Shown in pieces: positions 19,327-29,048 of a stretch of DNA of 58,851 nucleotides. The stretch is from an uncultured Bacteroidota bacterium (lineage in GTDB: Bacteria > Bacteroidota > Bacteroidia > Flavobacteriales > Flavobacteriaceae): positions 1 to 58,851 of the forward strand of contig CACEKJ010000007.1 of assembly GCA_902560045.1 (NCBI GenBank), written 5' to 3'. The stretch's first letter is position 1; every line of letters begins with the position of its first letter. The position numbers and the translations under genes were made by a program. The notes under the pieces are model-generated. The model did no database searches. It saw nothing but the letters and a program-made list of their open reading frames with translations, and was not told the origin of the DNA.

Positions 19327-20345
19327 AAAATCTTTCGCTAATTGAAAAATTTTTATTTATAATAAATTCAGTCTTAGCTGTTCTTTTCTTGATTTCACTT
19401 TTACTTCCTCTTATTAATCCCGCTGTATTTCCATATTTATCAATATTAAGTTTGTTTTCCCCAATATTAATTGTGATAAATTTTTTATTTGTTTTTTTCT
19501 GGCTAGCGAAACTAAAAAAACAATTTTTGTTGTCTACTATTATTTTATGTTTAGGTTATAATTCTGTTTTAAGCTTTATTAATTTTTCAAATAACTCTTT
19601 GTTTGTAGGTGGAGATAATTTGAGCGTACTTAGTTATAATGTAAGACTTTTTAATAAATACAACTGGATAAAGAGTGACGATATCGGTAATAAAATTAAT
19701 AGTTTTTTAATTTCTGAAGACCCTGATATTATATGCTTGCAAGAGTTTCAAGACAATATAATTAATCTTTCCAATTATCCTTATAAATTTAAATTTTCAA
19801 AAGGAAGTAATTCTGGATATGGACAAGCAATTTTTTCTAAATTTCCAATTATTAATAGGCAAAGAATAGATTTAGCTAGCTCTTCAAACAATGCTATTTT
19901 TGTTGATTTAAAGATAAATAATGATACGATCAGACTTTATAATATACATTTACAATCGTTTTCTATTGAAAAAAAGATAGATCTATCTGCTGTAAACGTT
20001 GAAGAAAACAAAAAATTAGTCTCGAGAATTTCTAAGACTTTTATCAATCAATCAAAGCAGGTAAAATTACTATCACAAAGCCTAGGAAATAGCCCTTATA
20101 AAATCGTTTTAGCAGGAGATTTTAATAATACAGCCTTTTCGTATTCATATCGAAAGTTAATTGAAGGTTTAAAGGATAGTTTTATAGAAAAGGGTAATGG
20201 CTTAGGGATAACATTTAATTATAATTTTATCCCTTTAAGAATAGATTTTATATTAGTTGATGACTATTTTAAGGTAAATAAATTTAAAACCTACAAGATT
20301 AATTTTTCTGACCACGAACCAATATATACAGAATTTAACTTCTAA
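19323..20345 (+). CDS. Membrane-anchored endonuclease/exonuclease/phosphatase family protein
   Basis: 340 residues. Three N-terminal hydrophobic helices (about 10-100) precede an EEP fold: LSYNVRLFNKYNW, ICLQEFQD (metal-binding glutamate), NIHLQS, LAGDFNN and SDHEPIYTEF with the catalytic Asp-His. The substrate could be nucleic acid, inositol phosphate or sphingomyelin-like lipid; not decidable. The active domain would face the periplasm or cytosol depending on topology. Its TAA interlocks with the WbqC stop (CTAA). Confidence 0.85.
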   Translation: MKNLSLIEKFLFIINSVLAVLFLISLLLPLINPAVFPYLSILSLFSPILIVINFLFVFFWLAKLKKQFLLSTIILCLGYNSVLSFINFSNNSLFVGGDNLSVLSYNVRLFNKYNWIKSDDIGNKINSFLISEDPDIICLQEFQDNIINLSNYPYKFKFSKGSNSGYGQAIFSKFPIINRQRIDLASSSNNAIFVDLKINNDTIRLYNIHLQSFSIEKKIDLSAVNVEENKKLVSRISKTFINQSKQVKLLSQSLGNSPYKIVLAGDFNNTAFSYSYRKLIEGLKDSFIEKGNGLGITFNYNFIPLRIDFILVDDYFKVNKFKTYKINFSDHEPIYTEFNF

Positions 20346-20950
20346 AATTTTATAAAATCTTCGAAATCAAGTCCTTTATTAAAAATTAAATCTATCGAAC
20401 TTAAATTTTCAATAAAACCATTTTTTTCTTGAAATACTTGAGTGTAATTTTTAAAATCAACTTTTTCGTTAAAATTCTTATTTGTTAATAAACTCCTGTA
20501 ATCTGTTAAATCAATGTATTTCTCTAAATATTCATTTGTAAAATTACAGTTTAATTCTTTTTCTAAAATCTCAAAGATTAATCTAATTGAACTAAAATTT
20601 AAATCGACTAAAAATTTTTCTTTTTTATTATAAAAATTTATAAAATAGTCCTCAAAAAAATCATAGAAGGGAGAATTTTTATAAGCACTTTCAATCGATT
20701 TTAAATGTATTTTTTGCCAATTTGAATCATAGCATATTTTGATGTCCTTATATTTTTCTTTTTTAGTACTTGAAAATTTTACTGGTACTGATAAGTTGAG
20801 TTTTCCATTTGCAGCGTGTATTGAAGTTCTGTTTCTTAGTGTTTGCTTTACATAATGATCATTAACTTCAAATAAAATATTAGTTGAATTAATGATCGTT
20901 TTAAATGAAAAAATGTTGGGGAAATATGTTGGATGAATTATTATTTTCAT
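20342..20950 (-). CDS. WbqC family protein
   Basis: 202 residues. The N-terminal HPTYFPNIFSF, SIHAANGKLNLSVPV and ESAYKNSPFYDFFEDYF are WbqC-family signatures. Relatives occur in polysaccharide loci but biochemical function is not established. Its ATG overlaps the signal peptidase stop by four bases, and this pairing with lepB is typical of Flavobacteria. Confidence 0.85.
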   Translation of the reverse strand: MKIIIHPTYFPNIFSFKTIINSTNILFEVNDHYVKQTLRNRTSIHAANGKLNLSVPVKFSSTKKEKYKDIKICYDSNWQKIHLKSIESAYKNSPFYDFFEDYFINFYNKKEKFLVDLNFSSIRLIFEILEKELNCNFTNEYLEKYIDLTDYRSLLTNKNFNEKVDFKNYTQVFQEKNGFIENLSSIDLIFNKGLDFEDFIKF

Positions 20951-22503
20951 TTTCTTGATCTATCTAGGTAAAGACTAAAAAAATACCAACCTAACATAAC
21001 AACAATAAAATGTATTAAATAAGAATTTGGTTTGCCTTTTCCATGAACAGTCGTAAACATTCTATTCCATCTAATTTTATTAAAACCTTTTGCATTATAA
21101 TCAATACTCAACCACTTAAAAACAGGTTTTCCTACTACATGATCAAATGGAACAAAACCCCAGGTTCTTGAATCCTGAGAATTACTTCTATTATCACCCA
21201 TTAACCAATAGTAATCTTGTTTGAATTTGTATTCGTTGGTTTGAACACCATTTATATAAATTTCACTACCCTTAATTTCAAGTTTGTTATTCTCATATAC
21301 CTCAATTAATCTTTTATATATAGGTAGATTAGCTTTGGTTATTTTGATTGATTTGTTTTTTTGAGGAATATAAATAGGACCAAAAAAGTCATTGTTCCAA
21401 TCAAAAGATGGATTTTGAGGGAAAACGGATGAGTCTCGATAACCTTTTGGAAAAGTATCTTTCTTTATCCAACTCACGTTTGTATGGTTTTTTAGTTTTT
21501 CCAAAGATTTCTCGCTTATCCCCATGAACTTATAAGTATAATCACTGTTTATTGGCCCAAATCTGTCAGTGATGTCATAATTATTAATCATTACCCTTTT
21601 ATTAAACTTATTTTTTTTTGGTTGGACTAAATATGAAAACTGCAATTTAGTTCTTTCGGGTAGTTGATTTTTCTTTCCGTTAATGTAAACATATCCATTA
21701 ATCACTTCTAAAGTATCACCTGCAATACCAACAGCTCTTTTAACATAATTTGTTTTTTTATCTATTGGTTTATAATATTTCTTATCGGTGTAGAACATAT
21801 TTACCATAGTATCAACTGGCCAGTTAAAGCAAACAATTTCATTTCTTTTGATTTTCTGCAATCCCGGTAGTCTTAAGTAGGGTAGCTCTGCAATAAATGG
21901 CAGCTGTTCTTTATTCAGGTATGATTTTCTTTTTATGAAAGGAATAGTATCATGTACCATTGGGGCAGCAACTGTAGTCATTGGAACTCTTGCTCCATAA
22001 TGGAATTTACTAACAAATAAAAAATCTCCTACTAAAAGTGATTTTTCAAGAGACGATGTTGGAATGGTGTATGGCTGCATAAAATATGTATGTACAAAAG
22101 TTGCAGCTATTACTGCAAAAATTATTGAGCTAGTCCATTCGCCGTTAGAGCTTTTAGGATTTGTGTCTCTATTTTGCACATACTCAACATTTGTAAAATA
22201 ATTTAAATAATAGTTGTAAAAACCCAATGAAATAATTGATAAGGAAGTATCCACATATGAATTTTTCTGAAAACTTCTAGAAATTTCAACCCAAATAACA
22301 GGGATAATAATTACATTAATGACAGGTATAAAAATTAAAAGAAACCACCAAATGGGTCTGTTTATAATTTTTAGAAGAAAATAAATATTTACAATTGGAA
22401 TTAGGGCGTACCACCATTTAAATCCAGCTTTTGAATATAATTTCCAAGTTCCAATTCCATGAATTAAATTTATTATCAATAACGTTAAAAATATTTCTAT
22501 CAT
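20947..22503 (-). CDS. lepB: Signal peptidase I, long flavobacterial form with N-terminal DUF5684 region
   Basis: 518 residues, much longer than E. coli LepB. An N-terminal membrane region (about 1-115, DUF5684-like: FKWWYALIPIVNIYFLLK) precedes the catalytic part. The serine lies in PTSSLEKSLLVGDFLFVSK, the general-base lysine in NYVKRAVGIAGDTLEV, and the C-terminal box is WLMGDNRSNSQDSR. A large insertion lies between the lysine and that box, and there is one more helix at the C-terminus. It removes signal peptides of exported proteins such as those predicted in this window. Confidence 0.93.
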   Translation of the reverse strand: MIEIFLTLLIINLIHGIGTWKLYSKAGFKWWYALIPIVNIYFLLKIINRPIWWFLLIFIPVINVIIIPVIWVEISRSFQKNSYVDTSLSIISLGFYNYYLNYFTNVEYVQNRDTNPKSSNGEWTSSIIFAVIAATFVHTYFMQPYTIPTSSLEKSLLVGDFLFVSKFHYGARVPMTTVAAPMVHDTIPFIKRKSYLNKEQLPFIAELPYLRLPGLQKIKRNEIVCFNWPVDTMVNMFYTDKKYYKPIDKKTNYVKRAVGIAGDTLEVINGYVYINGKKNQLPERTKLQFSYLVQPKKNKFNKRVMINNYDITDRFGPINSDYTYKFMGISEKSLEKLKNHTNVSWIKKDTFPKGYRDSSVFPQNPSFDWNNDFFGPIYIPQKNKSIKITKANLPIYKRLIEVYENNKLEIKGSEIYINGVQTNEYKFKQDYYWLMGDNRSNSQDSRTWGFVPFDHVVGKPVFKWLSIDYNAKGFNKIRWNRMFTTVHGKGKPNSYLIHFIVVMLGWYFFSLYLDRSRK

Positions 22504-23045
22504 AATTTAAGTTTTAATGAAATTCCAAAATTAGATTCATTATTAATTTTATTAAAATCAATATTTGGCTTAATTGAAAGGTTCTCATCTAAATTATATT
22601 GCAATAAATGGGCGTCAACATTTGCATCAATTATATTTAATATATATAAACCGACAGTGACCAATATAGATAATTCTTTATTGCTCTTTAATGTGTTTTG
22701 CGCTCTAATTAACCCATCATTTGAAATTGCTGGATTAGATCCATTTCCAAAAAACTCGTCGTCTGTAAAACCTGCTAATCTTCTTTTATATGCACTTCGA
22801 TACCTGTTGTAATCGGTGTCATTTTTTTTATAAAAATAAATACCTGCTCCCAATGCACCGTAAACAATAGGGATTTTCCAATATTTTTTATTGTATGCCT
22901 GACCAAGTCCGGGTAAAACCGCTGAATAAAATGTTGCCTTTGAGGGTCTGAGAGCAAGCTCGTAATCTTTATCAAGATCAGAAGTTTGAGCATTTAGAAG
23001 AAACGGGAATAAAAATAATAATATCAGAAGAAAATACTTATTCAT
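22500..23045 (-). CDS. DUF5683 family protein
   Basis: 181 residues with an N-terminal signal peptide (LLILLFLFPFLLNAQ) and the family motif ATFYSAVLPGLGQAYNKKYW, then a hydrophobic hairpin region (about 60-80 and 125-145). Probably an envelope protein; no known activity. It overlaps parB upstream by eight bases and lepB downstream by four. In relatives a dapB gene commonly lies between this gene and lepB; it is missing here. Confidence 0.85.
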   Translation of the reverse strand: MNKYFLLILLFLFPFLLNAQTSDLDKDYELALRPSKATFYSAVLPGLGQAYNKKYWKIPIVYGALGAGIYFYKKNDTDYNRYRSAYKRRLAGFTDDEFFGNGSNPAISNDGLIRAQNTLKSNKELSILVTVGLYILNIIDANVDAHLLQYNLDENLSIKPNIDFNKINNESNFGISLKLKL

Positions 23046-23919
23046 TAATTTTTTTATTAAGTGAGTTTAAATCTTCAATTGAATCAAAGGGAATAATAAT
23101 TTTCCCACTTTTGTCTTTGTTAAATACCACTTTTATTTTTTTGTTAATTTTTTTTTCAAGTTTAGTAATATTCTTTTTAGAATTGGAGGGGATTTGAATT
23201 TTATCTTGAATTTTTAAAGAACCTTCTTTTTTTAGAGATTGTATCAGTTTTTCTGTATTCCTAACAGACAAGTTTTTGGATATAATTTTTTCGTAAATAT
23301 TAATCTGCATTTTTTCATCATCAATATTAATCATCGCTCTTCCGTGCCCCATTGATATGAAACCGTCTTTTATACCGCTTTGAATAATAGGATTTAATTT
23401 CAGTAATCTTAAATAATTACTAATTGTAGATCTTTTTTTTCCAATTTTGAGACTTAATTCCTCTTGGGTTAATTTAATCTCATCGATTAATCTTTTATAA
23501 GATATTGCTATCTCAATTGAATCTAAATCTTGTCTGTGAATATTCTCAACCAAAGCCATTTCAAGGGATTCGTTATCATCTGCATTTCTAACATAACTAG
23601 GAATTTTTTTAATTTTTAGCTCTTTAAATGCCTTAAGTCTTCTTTCTCCTGAAATTAATTGAAATTTATTTTTTGAAATGTTTTTTACTGTAACAGGTTG
23701 TATTAATCCGATGTTTTTTATTGAGGTAATTAGTTCATCTAATTTTTCTTTGTCAAATGTTGATCTAGGTTGAAAGGGATTTACATCAATTTTTGATACA
23801 TCTATTTCTAAAATGGAATTTAATTTTCTGGCTGAAATCAATTTACTTTTATTTTTTGAATCTTTTAGTATGGTTGATAGACCCCTACCAAGAACTTGTT
23901 TTTTTAATGCTTTAGCCAT
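23038..23919 (-). CDS. parB: Chromosome partitioning protein ParB
   Basis: 293 residues. The N-terminal ParB/Sulfiredoxin-like CTPase domain shows IDVNPFQPRSTFD and LISGERRLKAFKEL (the GERR box) and ENIHRQDLDSIEIA; the middle holds a helix-turn-helix (TQEELSLKIGKKRSTISNYLRLL); a basic C-terminal dimerisation part follows. It binds parS and spreads to load SMC. Two bases separate it from parA. Confidence 0.95.
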   Translation of the reverse strand: MAKALKKQVLGRGLSTILKDSKNKSKLISARKLNSILEIDVSKIDVNPFQPRSTFDKEKLDELITSIKNIGLIQPVTVKNISKNKFQLISGERRLKAFKELKIKKIPSYVRNADDNESLEMALVENIHRQDLDSIEIAISYKRLIDEIKLTQEELSLKIGKKRSTISNYLRLLKLNPIIQSGIKDGFISMGHGRAMINIDDEKMQINIYEKIISKNLSVRNTEKLIQSLKKEGSLKIQDKIQIPSNSKKNITKLEKKINKKIKVVFNKDKSGKIIIPFDSIEDLNSLNKKINE

Positions 23920-23921
23920 AT

Positions 23922-24683
23922 TTAATTTTTTGTAATAAGCTCATTAGCCAAATTTAAATAATTATCAGCCCCTTTACTGCTGACATCATAGTCGATAATA
24001 CTTTTACCAAAACTTGTTGCTTCCCCTAATTTTACGTTTCTGTGTATAACGGTCTTAAACACCATTTCATTAAAATGTGTTTTAACTTCTTTTTTTACCT
24101 GATTTGATAAATTTAGTCTAACATCGTACATAGTTAGGAGGAGTCCTTCAATTTTTAAATTTTTGTTATGTAGCTTTTGAATACTTTTTATGGTGTTTAA
24201 AAGCTTTCCTAGACCTTCTAGCGCCAGATATTCACACTGAATAGGTATTATGATAGAGTTTGCAGCAGAAAGTGCATTAATTGTTAATAGCCCCAGAGAC
24301 GGAGGGCAATCAATAATTATAAAATCATATTTATTTTTGATTTTAGATATTGAGTTTTTTAATAAATATTCTCTTTCTGAGGAGTTAACAAATTCAATTT
24401 CAATACCTACCAAGTCTATGTGTGCAGGAATTATATCTAAATAACTTAATTTAGAATTGTAAATGCAGTCAGTAATTTCACAATTGTTTTCTAATAAATC
24501 ATAAATTGTTTTTGTGTCTAATCCAACATTCACTCCAATGGATGAGCTAGAGTTTGCTTGTGGGTCAAAGTCTATTAATAAAACCTTTTTTTCAAGGGCA
24601 GCGAGCGCAGCTGATAGATTTACAGAGGTTGTTGTTTTACCAACACCTCCTTTTTGATTAGAAACTGCAATAATTTTACACAT
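23922..24683 (-). CDS. parA: Chromosome partitioning ATPase ParA
   Basis: 253 residues. Deviant Walker A AVSNQKGGVGKTTTSVNL, IDFDPQANSSSSIG and Walker B FIIIDCPPSLGLLT are intact. As a Soj-type ParA it works with ParB in segregating the origin region. It starts the parA-parB-DUF5683-lepB-WbqC run. The 96-base gap upstream holds no other gene and no clear hairpin. Confidence 0.95.
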   Translation of the reverse strand: MCKIIAVSNQKGGVGKTTTSVNLSAALAALEKKVLLIDFDPQANSSSSIGVNVGLDTKTIYDLLENNCEITDCIYNSKLSYLDIIPAHIDLVGIEIEFVNSSEREYLLKNSISKIKNKYDFIIIDCPPSLGLLTINALSAANSIIIPIQCEYLALEGLGKLLNTIKSIQKLHNKNLKIEGLLLTMYDVRLNLSNQVKKEVKTHFNEMVFKTVIHRNVKLGEATSFGKSIIDYDVSSKGADNYLNLANELITKN

Positions 24684-24779
24684 AAATATCTGTATATATA
24701 CGTTTTTAAATGTACAATTAATTCAAGTTAATTAGAACATTAATATGTTAAAGAAATTTAAAAAATGTTAACAGAAAAA

Positions 24780-26909
24780 TTAAGATTTACTTTTTAAAAT
24801 TTCTAAAATGGAAATCGCAGTTTCACCTATATTTGAGCCTGGTCCAAAAATAGCTGAAACTCCCTTAGAAATTAAAAATTTATAGTCTTTTTTTGGAATT
24901 ACTCCACCAACTACAACAATAATATCTTTTCTTTTAAATTTTTCTAATTCGTTAATGAGCTCTGGAACTAAGGTTTTATGTCCTCCGGCTAAAGAAGAAA
25001 TTCCTACTATATGAACATCATTTTCTACAGCTTGTTTTGCTACTTCGAAGGGGGTTTGAAATAAAGGCCCAATGTCAACATCAAAACCAATATCTGCAAA
25101 ACTTGTTGCTATTACTTTTGCTCCACGATCGTGTCCATCTTGCCCAACTTTTGCAATTAATATTCTTGGACGTCTACCATCCATTTCAGCAAATTCATCC
25201 GAATGTTTAACTGCTTTTTTATATGATTTGTTGTCTTTCATTTTTTCTTTATAAACTCCAGTAAAACTTTTAATTTCTGATTTATATCTTCCATAAGCTT
25301 TTTCAAGTGCGAGGCTAATTTCCCCAATGGTAGCCCTTTCTTTTGCTGCTTTTACAGATAAATCTAATAAATTTTTATTTTTATTTTTTGCAGCATGATA
25401 AAGTTCATCCAAAGCCATCTTTGTTTTTTCTTCATTTCTTTTAGCCTTTATAGCTTTTAATCTTGAAATCTGATTTTTTCTAACTTGATCATTATCAATT
25501 TCTAAAAAACTAATTTCTTCTTCCTCTTCCAGTCTATATTTATTTACTCCAACTATTGCAATTTCTTTATTGTCAATTTTAGCTTGTTTTTTTGCTGCAG
25601 CTTGTTCAATTCTCATTTTTGGAATTCCTTTTTGAATTGCTTTTATCATTCCGCCAGCATTTTCTATCTCATCAATATGAGATAAAGCTTTTTCAACTAG
25701 CTTGTTTGTTAAATTTTCAACATAAAAACTTCCTGCCCATGGATCAATCGTTTTACAAATTGATAATTCTTCTTGTAGTATCAACTGAGTATCGCGTGCA
25801 ATTTTAGATGAAAATTTTGTAGGTAATCCGATGGCCTCGTCTAGAGAATTTGTATGAAGACTTTGAGTGCCTCCAAAAACAGCGGACAATGCTTCTGTGG
25901 TAGTTCTTGTAATATTATTAAAAGGCTCCTGTTCACTTAAGCTCCAACCGCTCGTTTGGCAATGAGTTCTCAAGCAAGATGATTTGGGGTTTTTTGGATT
26001 AAACTGATTCATTAATTTGGCCCATAAATATCTAGCTGCCCTCATTTTGGCTATCTCAGTGAAATGATTCATTCCAATGCCCCAAAAAAAGGAAAATCTA
26101 TTTGCAAAATCATCAACTTTTAAACCAGCCTTTAACGCGGTTTTCACATATTCAATTCCATTTGCCAAGGTGTAAGCTAATTCCAGATCTGCACTAGCAC
26201 CAGCCTCCTGCATATGATAGCCTGAAATACTTATACTGTTAAACTTGGGCATATTTTTACTCGTATATTTAAAAATATCTGAAATAATATGAATGGATTC
26301 CTTTGGAGGGTAGATAAATGTATTTCTAACCATGTATTCTTTCAAAATATCATTTTGAATTGTTCCTGAAAGTTTTTCTTTTGCAACTCCGTTTTCCTCA
26401 GCTGCAACGATAAAAAAAGCCATTATAGGTAATACTGCACCATTCATAGTCATCGAAACGCTAATTTTATCTAACGGTATTTGGTCAAATAAAATTTTCA
26501 TATCCTCAACAGTATCAATAGCTACACCGGCTTTTCCAATATCACCAAAAACTCTTTTATTGTCGGAGTCATATCCTCTGTGAGTTGGTAAATCAAAAGC
26601 TACAGATAATCCTTTTTGGCCAGATTTTAGATTTTCTTTGTAAAATTCATTACTATCTTCAGCAGTAGAAAACCCAGCATATTGTCTGATTGTCCACGGT
26701 TTATTTACATACATTGAAGAGTATGGTCCTCTTACAAAAGGATATTTTCCCGCCACTGTATTTAAGTGTTTACAGTCATTTAAATCCTTTTTTGAAAAAT
26801 TTCTTTTTAGTTCAATTCCTTCATCTGTAATATTCTGAATATTTGAGTTTTTGCTTTTAAGTTTTGGCTTAAAATCTATAAAGTTTATATGATTCAATTC
26901 TTTTCTCAA
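24780..26909 (-). CDS. mutB: Methylmalonyl-CoA mutase, large (catalytic, B12-binding) subunit
   Basis: About 709 residues. The catalytic barrel includes [51 protein letters not shown] and the substrate region [14 protein letters not shown]. The C-terminal cobalamin domain (about 575-709) has [13 protein letters not shown], the histidine that ligates cobalt. It interconverts succinyl-CoA and methylmalonyl-CoA. I chose the TTG at 26909 because RKELNHINF aligns with the usual family N-terminus; longer open frame to 26945 would overlap mutA by 32 bases. It lies four bases after the mutA stop. Confidence 0.92.
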   Translation of the reverse strand: MRKELNHINFIDFKPKLKSKNSNIQNITDEGIELKRNFSKKDLNDCKHLNTVAGKYPFVRGPYSSMYVNKPWTIRQYAGFSTAEDSNEFYKENLKSGQKGLSVAFDLPTHRGYDSDNKRVFGDIGKAGVAIDTVEDMKILFDQIPLDKISVSMTMNGAVLPIMAFFIVAAEENGVAKEKLSGTIQNDILKEYMVRNTFIYPPKESIHIISDIFKYTSKNMPKFNSISISGYHMQEAGASADLELAYTLANGIEYVKTALKAGLKVDDFANRFSFFWGIGMNHFTEIAKMRAARYLWAKLMNQFNPKNPKSSCLRTHCQTSGWSLSEQEPFNNITRTTTEALSAVFGGTQSLHTNSLDEAIGLPTKFSSKIARDTQLILQEELSICKTIDPWAGSFYVENLTNKLVEKALSHIDEIENAGGMIKAIQKGIPKMRIEQAAAKKQAKIDNKEIAIVGVNKYRLEEEEEISFLEIDNDQVRKNQISRLKAIKAKRNEEKTKMALDELYHAAKNKNKNLLDLSVKAAKERATIGEISLALEKAYGRYKSEIKSFTGVYKEKMKDNKSYKKAVKHSDEFAEMDGRRPRILIAKVGQDGHDRGAKVIATSFADIGFDVDIGPLFQTPFEVAKQAVENDVHIVGISSLAGGHKTLVPELINELEKFKRKDIIVVVGGVIPKKDYKFLISKGVSAIFGPGSNIGETAISILEILKSKS

Positions 26910-26913
26910 AATA

Positions 26914-28149
26914 TTATTCAAGTTCTGTTTTAGCAATTCTTTCAATATCCATGTTTAAAATTTCACTCTTCTTTTTTAATTCTAAAAGATGCTCTTCAGA
27001 AATAATTTTTGAATCGTCAATGTATTTATTGAATCCTACAAGAATATTCTTATTCGAATCATAAAATGAATTCTCTAATCTATTGTTCTGTTCTATTTGT
27101 TCTTTGATAAATCCATTTTTGTGGGATTCGAAATAACCACCGTTCTTTTCTATTTTTTTAAAAAGGGAAAGACTTTTTTCAGAAATATTGCGAATTAAAT
27201 CATTAATATAATAACACCCTTCTATAGCATTAGAAACTTTGTCAAGTTGTGTTTCATTTTTTAAAATTAAAAGTTGATTATTCATAATTCTCTGAGAAAA
27301 TTCATTTTTTTCGTTAAATAAACTATCATAAGGGATTGATTTGATAAAATTGCATCCCCCAAGAATTCCTGAAATACATTCTGAAGTTGATCTAATAATA
27401 TTATTGTTATAATTTTTGATGGTTTTGTTTCTAAGAGAAGGGATAGAGGTTATTGTGGTGTCGTCTATTTGTTCTCCGTGTTCGTTTGTTATAATGGACC
27501 ATAATATTCTTAATACTTGAATTTTACTTATTTCAAAAAAATAGTTACTTCCCTGTGTTAGTTCAAATGAAATATGCTTTGCAATATTACATCCGTATAT
27601 ATTTAAATATTCGTTTGCAAGTGAGAGCATAAAAGCAATTTCTTGAATAATATTAGCTCCTTTATTTCTAACACTTGCAGAATTAATATTTATTTTGAAA
27701 TTTCTATTATCAATATCTTGAAGTTCTAATATTTTATCATTTTCAAGTCTTTGTTCAAATATTATAAAATGAGTGTTATTTTTTAATTTGTCAAGGTCAT
27801 TTACAAAATCGGTTTTTATAAAAAAAATCACATCCGAATTATTGAATTTTTGAATAATCTTTTTTGTATCCAATTTTGGGCTATGAAATAATGTAATATG
27901 ATTTATATCATTTTTTAAAAACTCATTAATTTCATTACAAGCCTCAATAAATTTCACTTCTTTTACCTCACCAAGAATATTCCATTGATCAGGGATTAAC
28001 AAGTTTATTGGCTGATTATTTTCTGTATAAAAAGGGGAAATAACAACATCTTCAATGGATTTAGAAAACAGCCTATTATATTTTTCTAAACCAAGATCAT
28101 CAATCAGTTTATTCTTCCATTCTAGCCCTAATAATTCTGTATTTGACAT
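26914..28149 (-). CDS. mutA: Methylmalonyl-CoA mutase, small (non-catalytic) subunit
   Basis: 411 residues. It is a mutase-barrel homologue without the cobalamin C-terminal domain, shorter and more divergent than MutB. Shared remnants include [23 protein letters not shown] and [15 protein letters not shown], where MutB has its substrate-binding residues; the His-containing sites are not preserved. It pairs with MutB as a heterodimer. The ATG overlaps the stop of the FtsB/DivIC-like gene by one base. Confidence 0.85.
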   Translation of the reverse strand: MSNTELLGLEWKNKLIDDLGLEKYNRLFSKSIEDVVISPFYTENNQPINLLIPDQWNILGEVKEVKFIEACNEINEFLKNDINHITLFHSPKLDTKKIIQKFNNSDVIFFIKTDFVNDLDKLKNNTHFIIFEQRLENDKILELQDIDNRNFKININSASVRNKGANIIQEIAFMLSLANEYLNIYGCNIAKHISFELTQGSNYFFEISKIQVLRILWSIITNEHGEQIDDTTITSIPSLRNKTIKNYNNNIIRSTSECISGILGGCNFIKSIPYDSLFNEKNEFSQRIMNNQLLILKNETQLDKVSNAIEGCYYINDLIRNISEKSLSLFKKIEKNGGYFESHKNGFIKEQIEQNNRLENSFYDSNKNILVGFNKYIDDSKIISEEHLLELKKKSEILNMDIERIAKTELE

Positions 28150-28448
28150 TATTTGGAAATTGTATCGTACTCAATTATAAATATTTCTTCATTTTCTCTT
28201 TTCATAAATAACTTTTCTCTTGCATATTTTTCAAGCCCACTGTCAGTTTTGATTTGATTTAACTCAATGTTATCTCTTTCTATCTCATTTTTGTAATATT
28301 CTTTTTGATTATTTAAATCATTTATATCATTATTTAATTCATTGTGAACTAAAATTGAATTACTATCAAAGAATATCATCCAAATAACAAAAATGATGAT
28401 AATTATTACATATGAATTTTTTAAAAATTTTAAGGTTAAATCTTTCAA
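28149..28448 (-). CDS. FtsB/DivIC-like cell-division protein
   Basis: 99 residues: one transmembrane helix (NSYVIIIIIFVIWMIFF, about 11-28), a coiled coil (about 38-68, heptad-like NDINDLNNQKEYYKNEIERD) and a conserved tail GLEKYAREKLFMKRENEEIFII. This is the FtsB/DivIC architecture, a bitopic divisome protein. TTG start overlaps the udk stop (TTGA), so the two are coupled. Confidence 0.85.
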   Translation of the reverse strand: MKDLTLKFLKNSYVIIIIIFVIWMIFFDSNSILVHNELNNDINDLNNQKEYYKNEIERDNIELNQIKTDSGLEKYAREKLFMKRENEEIFIIEYDTISK

Positions 28449-29047
28449 TGGCTATTTTTTAAAATTATGTTAAGAATTTGATTAATATTGGATTTTTCGC
28501 TGGTATCTAAAATTAAATCACAATGTTTCTTTATTGGTTCAACCCACTTTTTGTGCATTTCATTTAATAAATTATGGAACAAATCAATTATATCATTTTT
28601 TTTTCTTCCTCTTTCTTCGGTATCCCTAGATATTCTTCTGCTCATGCGTATTTCTTTAGGACAATCTAAAAAAATATTATAATCAATTATTTCTCTAAGT
28701 TTCTTATCATTTAAAATTAGTATTCCTTCAATAACTAAAATTTTGGGGGGATGACATTTAACTGTTTTCTTTAGTCTTAAGTGAGTATTAAAACAATATA
28801 CCGGTATATTAATCGATTTTCCTTTTTTTAAATCTTTTATTTGAGAAGTTAAAAGATCAAAATCCATTGCATTGGGTTCGTCATAATTTAGTTTGTCCCT
28901 CTCTGAAAAAGATAAATTAGAGTTGTCTTTGTAATAAGAGTCGGAGGAAATAAAGTTTATATCTAGATCATATGTTTCTTTAATTATCCTATTGATTATG
29001 GTAGTTTTACCACTACCAGTACCACCTGTAATTCCAATCACAAACAT
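28445..29047 (-). CDS. udk: Uridine kinase
   Basis: 200 residues. The P-loop ITGGTGSGKTTIINRI is at the N-terminus, followed by SSDSYYKDNSNLSF, NYDEPNAMDFDLL and RRISRDTEERGRKKND. It phosphorylates uridine and cytidine with ATP or GTP in pyrimidine salvage. It is followed by the FtsB/DivIC-like gene and the mutase genes, an order also common in other Flavobacteria by my recollection. Confidence 0.93.
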   Translation of the reverse strand: MFVIGITGGTGSGKTTIINRIIKETYDLDINFISSDSYYKDNSNLSFSERDKLNYDEPNAMDFDLLTSQIKDLKKGKSINIPVYCFNTHLRLKKTVKCHPPKILVIEGILILNDKKLREIIDYNIFLDCPKEIRMSRRISRDTEERGRKKNDIIDLFHNLLNEMHKKWVEPIKKHCDLILDTSEKSNINQILNIILKNSH

Positions 29048-29048
29048 A

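Noticed and set aside
20350-20365. Palindrome ATTTTATAAAAT near the EEP/WbqC junction
   Set aside because: Pure A/T palindromes are frequent by chance at this base composition and it has no GC stem.
24684-24779. Possible RNA gene or riboswitch in the gap between parA and mutB
   Set aside because: No tRNA cloverleaf, no cobalamin riboswitch box and no stable stem were visible.
26910-26945. Longer mutB frame starting at TTG 26945
   Set aside because: It would overlap mutA by 32 bases and adds residues not in the family; the TTG at 26909 fits the expected N-terminus.
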